The notes beneath the pieces were generated by a model. That model was not told the DNA's origin and did not search any database. It was given only the letters and a program-made list of their open reading frames with translations. From Circinella minor (lineage: Eukaryota; Mucoromycota; Mucoromycetes; Mucorales; Lichtheimiaceae): a stretch of DNA of 64,000 bases. The stretch spans positions 79,471 through 143,470 of the forward strand of contig JAEPRB010000091.1 of NCBI GenBank assembly GCA_016758965.1. The letters are read 5' to 3'. The position numbers and the translations under genes are program-made. Below, one piece after another: positions 1-13,578 of this stretch. Position 1 is the stretch's first letter. The number at the start of each line of letters is the position of its first letter.

Positions 1-1206
1 ATGTACATTATAACAAAAAAAAAAAAAAGGAGGGTGGGGTAAAAGGTATAAGTACAAAAATTAAGATTTTTTCCATGTTTCCATACAATGAAAAAGATTT
101 TTAGAGTTTTCTATTGTCTTTTAAACACACGGGCTATATATAATAAGATTTGAATGGGGAAATCATGTATGGTTTTCCCTTGGAAATAAGAAGGAGGTGG
201 GAAAAAAAAAGAGTTTTCCATCTGTGAAGAGAAGGGGGAGAGGAAAACATTTTCTTTTATTTAGTTATGAAAGAAATGAACACGTTATCACTACAACTTT
301 TTCCCTCCATACTCATCTTTTAGAATAAAAATGTACACATCACTTGTCATAGTCCCCCCCCCTTTTTTTATACCGTTAAATGGAATACAAAATATACCTA
401 TCATAAAATAATCATTTTTATATCTTTTATATTATTACATACGTACTACATTTAATTAAAGTTTTTAGGGATGGTACCAAAAGAGAGAAAGGGGTAGGGG
501 GGGGAGGGGGAGGTGGAGGGGGAAAGGACAAATGTTAACAGAAACATTTTAAAAAATACTTATCTTGAATCCATTGAATCAGTTGAAAATGTATCTTTTT
601 TTTTCTCTCTCTTTCTCTTTTCAAACAAAGATTGAAAAATATATACCGTACGTACGTAGCAATAGAGAAAAAATGGGGGAGAATGGTGGGGGAGGGGATG
701 AAGAGTGAAGATGTAAAAAAGATTTATATGTAATAAATAAAATAGGCTTCTATTTTTTATTTTATATAATAAAAAATAACATCCCCAGACACCTCCCTTC
801 TTTATATAATCAATGATTTTTTAAACTATCATCATTACCCCCTTATTATTATATCCCATAGTAGTAGCATGAAAATGTCTGTGAGAGAGGAGTTTTCGAA
901 ATGATCGACACATAATGTTAACTTTTGATTACAAGTACGTAAAAACTTTAATATTTAGTTACTATTCGGTAATGTTGAATTATTTAGTTTATACATATGT
1001 ACACACAGATTTATAAAATAAATAATAGGAGAGCAATAAAGTTTTCATTACGTACGTATCATTTTTATTATTATTAAAGAAACAAAATCTTCACTTTGAA
1101 ATCTATAAATGTCCTTTTTTTATTTTATTTTAAACTATAATAATACAATTTTGATAAAATGGATTTTCTCCAGGAGGAGGAGGAGGAGGAGGGGTGGGGG
1201 TTATTT
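1..1206. other. Intergenic, AT-rich, no gene seen
   Basis: This is non-coding sequence downstream of the minus-strand DUF1479 gene. It holds many A, T, G and C homopolymer runs, G-rich patches near 490-520 and 660-700, and scattered acgtacgta-type steps. I find no open frame with family resemblance and no RNA gene. The 3' end of the neighbouring transcript presumably lies in the right part of this stretch. Confidence 0.6.
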
Positions 1207-2930
1207 TTATTCAGAAATGATACGATTATGTTCACGAATAGCTTCAAGTTGACCTTCTGTCATTATTCCATTGGTTTCTTCTGGAAAAGGTATAAAACCC
1301 ATACCCAATTTTTGTTCTTTGGTTAAAATAGAAGGTGTCGCTCTATCATGAAATTCTTTTTCACAATCATTTGCTGGAAAATCAGGTGGTGTCATACCCT
1401 GTTCAAAAGTAATACGTTGACGTTTTAAATATTTAGAACTTCGAGGACACATCGGTGTGGATGGAATATATAAAACAGATGAATCTGTCGTCATGTTTTG
1501 ATAAGGTTCAACAGCATGAACTGTATCACAATGCCTAAAATAGATAAATCATGGATTAATTAAACTACTGTTGATAAATAATAAGAGAGAGCGAGAGAGA
1601 GACATTTACCAAAATACACCATCACCACAATCAACATCAGGTACAGAAACCATATTATCTACAATATGAGGATGATCTTCTGTAGTAATATCTTGACAAC
1701 GACCTGGCCAAGCTCCCATAAACTCACTACGTATATATAAAAAAATGAATATAAATAATTCTCTCTACTTTTTTTTTTTTTTTTTTACATTTACCTAGTA
1801 CTCATATTTTCTTCAAGTAAAGGTTTCATCATAAAATAAGCTGTGGGTTCTTTGACTAATGGACAAACACGTAGGGTTCCTCCACCTGTTTGAATTTTGG
1901 AAATAGCTAACCATCCTTGAAAAATACGAAACATAGAACAACCTCCAGGTGCATCATATAAATCCATATTTGCTTCAATACGATGTGTTACATCATATGG
2001 ATCATATTCTTCCCATTTTCCTTGAAGAATTTTTGTATAACAACGACGATATTCTGGATCTTCCCAACCTAATTATATCATATGTTACACACACACACAC
2101 ACACACACATATGAATTTATTGATTTTTGAAGAGGAAAAGGAGGAGGAAAAGTTGTTTCTTAATAAATATATATAAAAAAAAAAGATGGTTAACTTACGT
2201 TCTAAAGAACCACCATCAATATGACCAGCAAGATTAAATTTTCCATCCCCTGGTTGACGAATACGTAATCGATCACAATAAACCAAATTATTATTTAAAT
2301 TAATAGGTGCTTTACTATCACCATGCCAAATATTATTTAAAGCAACTGTGGTTGCTGTAAAATTTGGATGACTACGTGCTTGAATTTGAGCTTGAGACCA
2401 ATATACTTCCCATACCTTCTCAAAAAAAAAAAAAAAAAAAAAAAGTGTGAGAAAAAATAAAATTAAAAAAGGGGTTTCCCTCCCTTCCTCCACACACACA
2501 CACACAATTTTTTTTTTACCTGAGGATTATCTTCAGGAAATCCAGCAATACCAGGATGTCGATGAATATATTCTTGAATAGAAGATTTATATTCAGCAGC
2601 CAAGTGACGATCCACAATATTACGAATGACAATAGTACCCCTTTTTTTAACTTCAGAAATAATTTTATCAGGTAAACGACCTCCATTCGATTGAATTTCT
2701 TCCATTGTTACTTCTGGAATCACAGCAGAACCACGTTGACGAATTTCTAATGCTTCTTTTTCCATTGTATTTAATAATCGATCAAACGCTTTACGAAGAA
2801 TAGTTGGATTTTTAGGTGCAATTTGTTTTTTTAATTCTAAAAATCGTGGATCTATTTCAGGTTTAGAAGCACCCAAGTGAGCAAAAACAGATGAAATGTT
2901 TCCTTTTGCTTTGTTTGTGGATCGAATCAT
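1207..2930 (-). CDS. DUF1479 family protein (YbiU-like, Fe(II)/2OG-dioxygenase fold)
   Basis: Five exons on the minus strand: 2930-2520, 2415-2199, 2068-1795, 1726-1610 and 1534-1207. All junctions are GT-AG and the phases close to 448 aa. The start is the ATG at 2930 (MIRSTNKAKG). The order of conserved blocks fits DUF1479: GSAVIPEV, then KRGTIVIRNIV, then NPQVWEVYWSQAQIQAR, then RLRIRQPGDGKFNLAGHIDG, then VFWHCDTVHAVEP. The last block spans the exon 4/5 junction and supplies the H-x-D pair expected for iron binding in this fold. Length is close to bacterial and fungal members. Family knowledge: the fold is that of non-haem iron oxygenases, but no substrate is established, so the enzymatic role is inference. 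It lies about 0.8 kb from the Rbg1/DRG1 gene on the same strand, with no sign of co-regulation. Confidence 0.85.
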
Positions 2931-3764
2931 TTTTGTTTTGTTTTGTTTGGTGGAGAGGATAACAATGTGGAATTTATATAAAAAAAAAAAGGTGGGGAAA
3001 AAATTAAAAAAAGAGGGGGGGGGGAGGGAGGACCCTTTTTTTAAATCCAATTTTTTTTTTTTGGTAAGAAAAACACAGCGGTTAAAGGCCATTCCACGGA
3101 TTTAAGTCCGGATTATTTATTTCTGTTAGTCGGGGGATCGGTAAATCGTAATGACACGGAACTCGTTTTTCCTTGGGGGGTGGGAAATCATTATTCTAAA
3201 ATGATAGATTAATTTTTGACAAAATGAATAGTTGTAGACTTATATATATAAATGCTTATCTCAAGTAAATAGAACAAAATTCTTAATTGAGATAATTGAG
3301 ATAATACATATAGTAGAATGAATCCGGGTATTGTTTCCCATCTTGACGTTTGTATATTCGCATAAATTTACTCAATAAAGATTATAGTTACCCAGGATTT
3401 TCACAACATTTATCGGTATTTGATAGTAATTGAAATCATAGTAATGACTCATCGAAAAATCAAATGTTAAAAGAGTAAAAAAGTTTCTGAGATACAGGTA
3501 CATTTAACCCAGATTTCTGGGACAACATGTTGTTTCTATGCATATATATAAAAAAAAAACGAATCATTGGGAATTTTAACATCCTTTTTTCCTCAACCCA
3601 CTTGTTGTTTCTAACTATTCTATTCATGATATCCTTCTATTGCCTTCCACTACTCTATGTATTACTTCTTAAGAATACGCCTATAGATACAACTCTTTTT
3701 GAAATGTACAAAAATCAAAGCACGCACTGGCCCCAAGGTTTTATTTATAATTAAGTAACTTTTT
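2931..3764. other. Intergenic spacer between DUF1479 and Rbg1 genes
   Basis: Contains the 5' flank of the DUF1479 gene (poly-A, G-rich and poly-T runs near 2980-3065) and the 3' flank of the Rbg1 gene. A 75-codon open frame at 3527-3754 has AT-driven composition and no recognisable similarity, so I do not call it a gene. Confidence 0.5.
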
Positions 3765-5698
3765 TTAAATTTTCTTAACAATTTGAACGACATCTTCATC
3801 CTTGAGAATATGTTCTTTACCCACTTTTTGTGGATTATGTTTGACAGAGGTACCCCAAACATAAGCACTATATATATATCCCATATAAATGATTAAATAC
3901 TCTCTCTCTTTCTTTCATCATTTTTCAATTCCCCCCTCCGCTTCCCCTCTTGTGTCAATATATCTTACCATTTAAATTGTTCTAAAATAGCCTTGTGAAT
4001 TTGATTACAGAAATCTTCAATTGAATTCCTTTCATTAGTTAAAACAACAGGAGTTTCATAATCAGGAACTCTTCCTTTTGGTTTGGTGTATACACGAACA
4101 AGATCTAATTTCTAAATTGTTTTCGATATCAATCAGTATATATATATATCTCTAATGACTATGTCTACCTCACTAATTTCAATTATGTTTTTTTTACCTC
4201 CCACATAGTAGCTAATAATTCATCAAAATTCCATTCATGATGAGCACAAATAGGAACAGCATTTGGAATTTTATAAATAAGATCAAGTTCTTCAATAGAG
4301 ATCTGATCAATCTTGTTAAGTACATAAATACATGGAATATAGATACTAAATATTAAAAAAAAAATAGATAAGTTTTTTTCTTTTTTTTCTTTAAAAAAAT
4401 ATATAAAATCCAAACTTTTTTTTTTTTTACCGGTTGCCTTCAACGACATCAATAAGATCATCCAAAGTGGAATCTTCTTTAAAAGTAATATCCGCATTAT
4501 GAATACGATATTCACTTAAAACAGCTTTGACTTCATCTGCAGTAATATGATTCAATGGTACAGTATTGGTAATAGTAATACCCCCTTTTTCTTTCTTTTT
4601 GAAAATAATAGCTGGAGGTTTCTTATTCAATCGAATACCAAAACCTTCTAATTCTCTTTCAATAATTTTTTTATGACTCATTGGTTTCATAACATCCAAG
4701 ACAATAAAAATAAGTGAACAAGTACGAGCAACTATAATTAAAAGTTTTAATTTTTTTTTTTTCATCACTTTTTTTTTTTTTTTTTAATTATTTATAATAA
4801 ATAAACCATATTTACCAGCAATAACTTGTCTACCACGACCTTTACCATCCTTGGCACCTTCAATAATACCAGGAAGATCAAGAATCTATTAAATAATTTT
4901 TTTTTTATTAGATAAAAAGATAATTCTCTTCCATCTCCTTCTCCTTTCCAATTTTTACCTGAATCTTTGCACCCTTATATTGAATAACACCAGGAACAGT
5001 GGTAAGCGTTGTGAATTCATATGCACCCACTTCAGAATGAGTTCCAGTAAGCTTTGACATTAATGTTGATTTACCAACAGAAGGAAAACCTATTTACATT
5101 ATTTATTTATTTTTTAATACATCCAAAAAAAAACGTATTCTTATTTCATTTGGAAATATATACTTTACCAACAAAACCAACACGAGCAACACCCGTTTTA
5201 GCAACATCGAAACCAACTATATATATATATATATATATTTAATCTTTATTATTTATTATCTTGAAGAAAATAAATTTTTTTTTATAGAAAAAAAAAAAAA
5301 AAAAAGACTTACCACCTCCACCACCACCTCCACCACTTGTTGGAATAAGTAATTCACGTTTCAATTTAGCTAATTTAGCTTTTAATTGACCCACATGGTA
5401 TGAAGTGGCCTTGTTTTTTTGGGTCTTGGCCATTTCATTCTAAAAAAAAATAACACAACAAAAATTATAAATGAACTGAAATTATTTTCCTTTCTAATTT
5501 TTTTTTTAACCAAAAAAAATAATGATCAAAAATAATAATATTTGCTTACTTCGATTTCCTATATATTTTTTTTTAATAATAAAATAAGAATATATTAATT
5601 AAGTTGTTCTCGTTTTTTTTTTTTTAGCTAGAATAAAAAAAAAACAGATATTAATTAGAAATGAATTAATTTACTTTAATCTTTTCGACGACACTCAT
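3765..5698 (-). CDS. RBG1: Rbg1/DRG1 ribosome-associated GTPase
   Basis: Ten exons on the minus strand: 5698-5675, 5558-5550, 5439-5313, 5216-5169, 5089-4959, 4885-4816, 4731-4431, 4345-4198, 4111-3969 and 3867-3765. They give 367 aa, the same length as animal DRG1. The N-terminal helix ([19 protein letters not shown]) is assembled across a 9-nt exon. The OBG/DRG G domain shows G1 FPSVGKST at about residues 71-78, G3 DLPGIIEGA from about 116 and G4 NKID near 247. The end (from about residue 287, [10 protein letters not shown]) is the TGS domain. Family knowledge: Rbg1/DRG1 binds a DFRP partner (Tma46/DFRP1) and relieves ribosome stalling in the cytoplasm; the partner gene is not in this window. 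A glycine run precedes the G domain. Identification is firm. Confidence 0.95.
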
Positions 5699-6658
5699 GG
5701 TGGGCTAAATAAGTTGATATGTTAGTTTGGATGGGATGGAATCAAAAAGAAAGCTTTTTTTTTTTTTTTTTTCGAGCGGAATAAAAAAAGTTTTAAAGCA
5801 AAAGCCAGTCAATTTAGCTTATAAAAAAAAAAAATTATACTCCCAAATAAAAAAAAATACTTCATTAAGATATAAATATAAAAGGATCTTTTTTTTTTTT
5901 TTTTTGTAAAAGTTATATAGATCATTAAAATATATACGTTTTTTATTTTATTTGTTTAATTTTTTTTTTTGGAAAATTTGAATGCTCTATATTATTATTT
6001 CATCTATACAAAAATCATAATATAGATAGCCCTACTACTTTTATACGCTTTAAACTCATTTATAGATACAAATGAATATTAAGTGAAATACTAGGGTGGT
6101 GAGTAGTTTATATAAATGTAAGTATAGATAGAGATTTAAATTTACAATTATTTTTTTTGACAAGTGTGTTCTAGTAAACCATTTTAGTACTTTCAAGGAG
6201 AGAGTTATGTTAATGAAAAACTCTTACATTCGCTTATAAAAAGTGACATAGAATACATACATAGAATTTGATAGTTGTAAATCATGTTTCGTTCTAGATA
6301 CATTTAGTACTATTAGAGGTAAATATATAAGTAAATAGAAATGTTTAAATGCTATCGAGTAATATAGTTTATCTACTACAAGAATAAATATTAGAGAGAA
6401 GTATTATTGTTATATAGTCATTAAGCTGGAAATAATAGTTGTTGGCATGACAATAGTGTATCTAGGTTAAAATATCTCCTGGGATATTATTACATTTAGA
6501 ATTTTCAATATATACATGAGTTGAATGCTTAGTAACGTCTATATATACAATTTTTGTTTTATTCCTACGTATTATTTTTTGTTTTAAAATAGAATGATTT
6601 GATACTTTATTTGTGGACATAATAAAACTTTTGGTTTTCAGTGTGGGACTAAGATGAA

Positions 6659-6718
<60 letters not shown>

Positions 6719-9248
6719 GTCATGCAAGAAACACGTCTTTTTTGTTGCTATGAAACCTTTCACATCGTGTTTTGAAATCTTATATATAATAAACAATTCA
6801 ATAAAATTACCTTCCTAATATGGATTAGACTTCTTTTTATCAACCCAAACTGATTTTTATCTTACTGTGCACAACCTCGAAAATAAAAATCTTTCTGCGT
6901 ATTTTACATACAATATTATTTATTGTCCTTCAACTTCACTACTTTATATTTCTGAACATTCTTAAAAAATGAGCGAAATCAAAACACTATGGTTAAACGA
7001 AACTATACTTGGTCTATTTAAATATGTCTTTGCTCACAGTTAATTATAAATGTAGCATTATCTCGAGTAATGCAACACCAAGTGATTCTCTCTGCTATAT
7101 AAATAGTTCTTTCTACACAACACTCTTCTTCACCTCGTACGTATATCCAATATAAATTTACCGACAAGCTTTCATATTTAACCAATAACTTGAACTTAGT
7201 ATCAAATGATGGTACTTTTAAGAGAGATATCGATATTACTATATGATAGTTCTTTTTTTTTCTCATATAGAACTTTCATACAAAAACAAAAAAGTTATAA
7301 AGGACAACTGTTCAAATGATTAAAGAAGTAACCTAAATCGTTTATGCCCTCCCTTTGTTTACCTCTTGTTTCACAATCCAACTCCAAAAAAAAAGCAGAT
7401 ACCTTTCCCCCCCACATTTTTGAAGAAAAAAAAAAGCAACATGTGTATGCTGATTTACATATTTTTGTACAATGTTACCTACACTATACACGAAATACAA
7501 AAATGAATTACTTTAATTGTTGAATGAATAAAGATGAAAACATTACAACAACTTGTACAACTATATAAGATAAAAAAAAAAGAAAACCAACCTAAATGCT
7601 GTGGTGGTTCTAATAAAAAAAAAAGCTTAACTTAATAGCAGTGATATATTATCAAAATAAGTGAGAATTGATATCTGATTAAGTAAAATACCCTGATTTA
7701 AGTTGTATTTAAATGATAAGTCACAACAGTTTTAGAAAAATACGTATAACATATTTTACGTAGCTTAAATAGATGTTTTAAGCTTATTATTTATTTGATT
7801 ACTTTGTCTGTGTGGAGGGTTTTAATATATAACTTCCAAGTATAGTTAATCAACGTGAACACACAAATTAAGAATGTATGCTTGAGTAATATATAAAATG
7901 TATATATATATACAAAACTGTATGTAAATTAACAGTTACAACTATATTAATTAAATGATAAAGTACAAAATACATAAAGTAGTAGTTAAAGGACCAAGTC
8001 AGTGAGAAATTAGTTGGGAAAAGATATTATAACACTAGTTTTTTTTTCTCTTGAACGAAGGGGAGGTGGCAATTATATAATTCCCTGTTTGTTTTCGAAA
8101 AATACGACCGATTTAAAATTTGTGGCACATTAAAAACTAGTGTGTTAAATGACTCATGTTTTTTTTTTTGCCACATACGTAAAAACTTTGTGGAAAGGTT
8201 TATTTAACTTTTTGATGTAAATTCACATGCAAGTTAAATAAAATAAAAAAAATCCGCAGCAAAAAAAAAAAAAAAAAAAAAAACAATAAGTTTAACGTCG
8301 CCCTTTTGTGGTGTATAACCCTCATCTTTTTACACTATTGTTTTTTTTTTATCATCTCTCAACATCATTTCATATTTTTTTTTTAAGAAAAAGGGGACAG
8401 AATAACCTTTTTTTCTATAATAATGAATAATAAAATTAATGTGAGTGACCCTCCCTCCTTTTTATTTTTACGTATTTTTTTCGGTGATGATATGGTAAAA
8501 GTTAATTAAAAGGTACAACCGTGCGTTCATGTTTATTGTTATCTATAAACCTCTGTGTAACTTTATTTGTGTAACTTGGTTATACGTACATGACTTCATT
8601 GTATATTCTTGGCTTGTAAAATTATTCAAGTTTTAGAAGTTTTTCCCTTTTAAAATGTTTTATAAAAAAGATCTAACCAATGTTTTATTAGATAGTGTCC
8701 TCTTAGAAAATATAGCTTACTCCCTAGTAAATGTCATGGTGATCATCTTTCTCCCTTATTTTCTGTTTAAGAAAACACAAAAAAGACTTCATGTTGCGCA
8801 GTAAAAAAAAAACAAAAACTCCGCTATAATGATATGATTTTATATCCATTTTGCTTGGCAAAAAAAATACAAAGTAAATAATGATTTTAGTCAAAATTTT
8901 ATAATAAAAAAAAAGAAATAATAATAATAAATTCTTATTCATTGTTCATTGTTCATACTGGTATAGTTAGTTCTTTATTTTATTTTTTTTATTGTTAGTG
9001 TGTTGTTATTGTCGATCAAGTGATCATTTAATAAAATATTCCTTTTTTTTTTAAAAGTAATTAAAACTTTGAGCGGCATTATAAAATAAAAGAAATATAA
9101 AATCACCCAAAATTATTTTCTTTTCTACTTTTTCTTTTCTTTTCATAATCCCTTAATCTTTTTTCTTTGTCTTGGACATACACACACACACACACAAATA
9201 AAAATAACCAACAACTCTCAAAACAACAACCCAAAACACGTTAAACTC
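5699..9248. other. Long AT-rich intergenic region
   Basis: About 3.5 kb between the divergently transcribed Rbg1 and Argonaute genes, so it carries both promoters. It is poly-A/T-rich, with a long (GA)n tract at 6667-6717 and a (CA)n run just upstream of the Argonaute start (about 9179-9196). Open frames at 7018-7266 (-) and 8724-8942 (-) are short, of AT-driven composition, and resemble nothing I know. No RNA gene was recognised. Confidence 0.5.
6667..6717. repeat. (GA)n microsatellite
   Basis: An uninterrupted GA dinucleotide run of about 50 bases, directly preceded by a poly-A tract. It sits in the middle of the intergenic region between Rbg1 and Argonaute. Confidence 0.95.
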
Positions 9249-12200
9249 ATGTCACTTCAATTAACAGAACTTCCATTACGTTCCGATCGTGGTACGGCTG
9301 GTAAACAAATCACTATCCGCAGCAACTCTTTTTTGCTTGAATCTTTTGGTCAAGGTAATGTACATCACTATGATATCGTAATCGATGGTGATCAAAAGTC
9401 ACCTCCCGCTTTGAACCGTAAAGTATGGAAAGGATTTGAAGACTTTTATCAACAAGGTCAAGAATCTTTACGTAACATTGGTGCGGTATACGATGGACGC
9501 AAAAACATGTATACATTTAAACCTTTGAAATTGAATGATGAAAAGCAACTTTTTAAGGTAAAAAAAAAAACACCCGAGTCTTTTCTCTTTCCCGATTTTT
9601 TCCTTATTCTACCAATATATTCCTCCCTCTCCTCCCCCCCCTTTTTTTTTCAATAGATACACACACACACACACAAGTACCAAACAAAAGATTTTGTTAT
9701 TATTTTTGATGTTTTATATACATAACATAATAGTTTATATTAATCAACTTATTTATCTTTCTATCTATATAGATCGATATACAAGGAAAAGAGCATCGTT
9801 TACAAATCCAAAAAGTTGCCGAAATAAACATGATGGAATTACAAAGATTCCTTGATAAAAAAGGATCACTCACACCCAATATTTTAACAGGTAAATATAT
9901 ATATAAACTTGAGTCATAAATCCTCGTCCTTTTTAAACTCATCTTTTTTTATTTTTTATTTTTTATTTTTACGTAGCTATCATGGCGATGGATATCATGA
10001 TCCGTCAGATGCCGTCATTAACGTATCCTGCTGTCTTTGGTCGTTCATTCTATACACCTCAAGAAAAACGTCTTCTTCCTGGTGGTGTTGAAGTTTGGCA
10101 AGGATTCTACCAATCTGTACGTCCAGGTGTTGGAAAAATGTATGTGAATGTAGATGTGAGTGCTACAGTATTTTATCAATCCGGTCCTCTTCCTGAACTT
10201 GTGACCAAGATCTTGGGTCGTCGTTCATTGGATGAACTTCGTCGTGGTCTTCATGATCGTGATCGTCATAAATTAGAAAAAATCTTAAAAAATCTTCAAG
10301 TGGAAACCAATCATCGTGGCGAAAACAATCGACGTAAATACAAGATTATGAAATTAATTCCATCCACACCTGACAAAACAACATTTGAAACCGACGATGG
10401 CAAAAAATGGACTATTTCACAATACTTTCAATCCAACTATAATTTACGTTTAAAATATCCCTTTTTACCCTGTGTTGTCATCAAAAAAGATGTCTTTGTT
10501 CCCATGGAAATCTTAAACGTCGTTTCTGGTCAACGTTATATGAAAAAATTGGATGAAAAACAAACGGCCGATATGATTAAATTTACATGTCAAAAACCTC
10601 ATGTACGTTCTAACAAGATTCAACAAGGTTTTTCATTAATGAAATACAAGGAAAATCCATACATGCAACATTTTGGTATGAAGGTGAAACCGGAAATGCA
10701 TACCATTCAAGCACGTGTTTTACAAACACCCAAGCTTTCTTATCATGATTCTTCTGAAAATGCTACTTTTGCACCTAAAGAGGGTGCTTGGAATCTTCGT
10801 GCTAAAAAAGTATTTCAAGGTGTTATATTGCATTCTTGGAGTGTCGTTATTTTTACATCAGGTTTACCTAAACCTGTGATTGATAAATTTATTCGACAAA
10901 TGTGTGAAACGTTTATTAGTACCGGTGTCAATGTAACCAATCGTAATCCACCCATGACCAATGCCAATCCTCAAGGAAATATTGAACAAACATTAAAAGA
11001 TGCTTATATGAAAGCTGGTAATGCCGTCAAGAGTGCACCTCAGTTAATTTTATGTATTTTACCTGGCAAAGGGGTAGCTCTTTATGCTGAAATTAAACGT
11101 ATTTCCGACACTGTCCTTGGTTTACCTACACAATGTATTCAATCTATTCATGTCAATCAAGCCAAAGCACAATATTGTGCTAATGTTTGTTTAAAGGTCA
11201 ATGTTAAATTAGGTGGATTTAATGTTCAACTACCCAAACAACAAATTCCTTTCCTTTCACAAGCGCCTACCATTATCTTTGGTGCAGATGTCACACATCC
11301 TTCTCCTGGGGATTTCAATAAACCTTCGATTGCTGCTGTCACAGCTTCTATGGATGCACGTGGTGTTCGTTATTCTGCCGCTACGCGTGTACAAGAAAAT
11401 CGTGTAGAACAAATTCAAGATTTGGAAGGCATGGTCAAAGAACATTTAAAAAGCTTTTACCGAGCTTCAGGTCAAAAACCTGTGCGTATTTTATTCTATC
11501 GGGATGGTGTATCCGAAGGACAATTTGCTATGGTATTAAAAGAAGAAATTTCACAAATTCAACGTGCATGTGCATCTTTGGATAAAGGCTATAAACCAAA
11601 AATTACATTTGTTGTCGTTCAAAAAAGACATCATACTCGATTTTTCCCAATCAAACCTACAGATGCGGATAGATCAGGAAATTGTCCAGCGGGTACTGTG
11701 GTAGATACAGATATTGTTCATCCTTTCGAATTTGATTTTTGTAAGTAATAATGCAACATATATATAATCAATATTTTTTTTTTTGATATGATTATGGAAA
11801 TAAGGGAAGGTCATTCTAACAGTTGAAATTTTTTTTTTTTTATAAAACACAGATTTACAATCTCATGCTGGTCTTCAAGGTACATCCAGACCTACCCATT
11901 ACCATGTATTAATGGATGAAAACAAATTTACTTCTGACAGTTTACAAGAACTTACTTATCGATTGTGTTATATTTACAATCGTGCTACTCGATCTGTATC
12001 CCTTGTACCTCCTGTTTATTATGCTCATTTACTTGCAGCTCGTGCTCGCTTCCATCGTCGTGGTGATGAATGGTCGGACTCTGGTGCTACTTCTGAAACA
12101 CAGGATGCTGCGCAACAATTAGCTAGTTATGCACCCGTCAACAGTAAACTCAATTCAGGTAAAAACACACACTTTTTTTTTTTTTTTTTTGTTAAAATTT

Positions 12201-12261
12201 AATTCACTTATTAACTTTTTATATACATTTTTTTCTTCTTATAGTGATGTATTACATGTAA
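9249..12261 (+). CDS. ago: Argonaute protein (RNA-interference slicer)
   Basis: Five exons: 9249-9557, 9773-9890, 9977-11740, 11853-12158 and 12245-12261, all GT-AG, closing in frame to 837 aa. The last exon encodes only the terminal VMYYM, the usual Argonaute tail. Domain order: N domain (residues about 12-95), linker L1 ([12 protein letters not shown], about 157), PAZ (about 260-335), MID ([10 protein letters not shown], about 498) and PIWI (about 575-800). The catalytic tetrad is complete: D580 in [12 protein letters not shown]620 in [12 protein letters not shown]652 in [10 protein letters not shown] and H746 in RPTHYHVL, so slicing activity is expected. Family knowledge: it loads small RNAs made by Dicer and cleaves or silences complementary RNA. 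Mucoralean fungi have several ago paralogues and I cannot say which one this is. A (CA)n run lies just upstream and another in intron 1. Confidence 0.96.
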
Positions 12262-13578
12262 AACAACCCAATTATTCTTTTCTTTTTTATATATAGTTTG
12301 TATATAAATAGATATTAATTAATATCCAAAATCTACATCTCATTCTATTATCCTTATCGCCTATTCTCTTACCCCGCATTATAATGATACCCTAATCCCC
12401 CCCCCCTCATTTTCATTTTCATATTTTTTTTTATCTTACATCATTCATTACAACAACCATAGCACATTATCATATTAAAATATTAATAAAAGAAAAAAAA
12501 AGTTTGATCATATTTAAATTTATAACTCACCTTGTCTTATTCTTTTAGTTATGCAAACACAGTGTACGGATAACCAACTTTTTTTTTGATGTCCAAGTTG
12601 TGTAGTTTAAGATATTTCAAATCAACAAAGTGGGAGGGGGGGGGAGTACAAATAAACTGTATTTAGTAATCAACAATAAACAACACCACACTTGCTTTTT
12701 CCTCTCCTTTTATTCCTGTTACAACAATATGTCTTACTTTAACAAAGTAAAAAAATCACGATGTCATTCATCAAGTTCTTTGATAGCAAAATTAATATTT
12801 AACATACACAATATCACTTTCCTTTGAAAAAGAATATTATTGTTTTAAAGTACCACCAAAATAGACGTACCTTTTTTTTTCTGTTTAAATATAACTTTAT
12901 CAACATTTCAGCTACTAATACGACTTTATCTAAAAAAAAAGGCTTTGGTTGAATTAAACGGGATAATTATTATATAACATTGACTATTATACAAAAAGAT
13001 ACACATGTAATAACATTGGATTATATGAAATCTGACACAAAACTGTATTTACGTACTACGTAGTATAATAAAAAAAAACTTTAGTATAGCTGGTTAATAA
13101 CGTCCTGTGAGTCATGAATTCAACAACAATAAATTACGTACAGTACGTAGTTGAGTAGCTATCATAAATGAGTTAGTTTAGTATCATAATTCATTTGTTT
13201 TCTTTTTATAAGAGAACAAAAAAAAAAGTAAGCATAATAAGCTTTAATAAGTATTTATATAACGAAAATTAATGCTTCATGGAAATCACCCAACACGACA
13301 AAAACTTTTGTATAATTAGTTGAATATGACCTAATTTAGATAGTTCATTGCCACGCCTCAGTTTAACCTTTTAAATTAACCTTTTAAACAACCCCCTTTT
13401 TTTTTATCTTTTTTTTTTTTTTTTTTTTTTTTTTGGAACCACAACTCTTTTAATTAAAGAAAAGAGAAGGAATCCATTGGAAACCAATTGTCAATCACTT
13501 CATTATAAGAATTCACGAGTAAACTTTTCGGGATCATCACAATCCAATTTCATTCACCAAATCAAAAGTGAAAAAAAA
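12262..13578. other. Intergenic, Argonaute to F-box gene 1
   Basis: AT-rich spacer with poly-T blocks (notably about 13397-13434, just before the F-box gene), a G-rich patch near 12631-12646 and repeated acgta steps near 13055-13150. A 65-codon open frame at 12630-12827 has no family resemblance and was not accepted. Confidence 0.5.

Noticed and set aside
2092..2110. (CA)n run as a possible functional element
   Set aside because: Lies within an intron of the DUF1479 gene and looks like an ordinary microsatellite.
3527..3754. 75-codon open frame
   Set aside because: Hydrophobic AT-composition translation near the 3' end of the Rbg1 gene, without similarity or start context.
13477..13578. Upstream extension of F-box protein 1
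   Set aside because: No ATG in this part of the frame; the first ATG at 13579 has good context and places the F-box at a normal distance.
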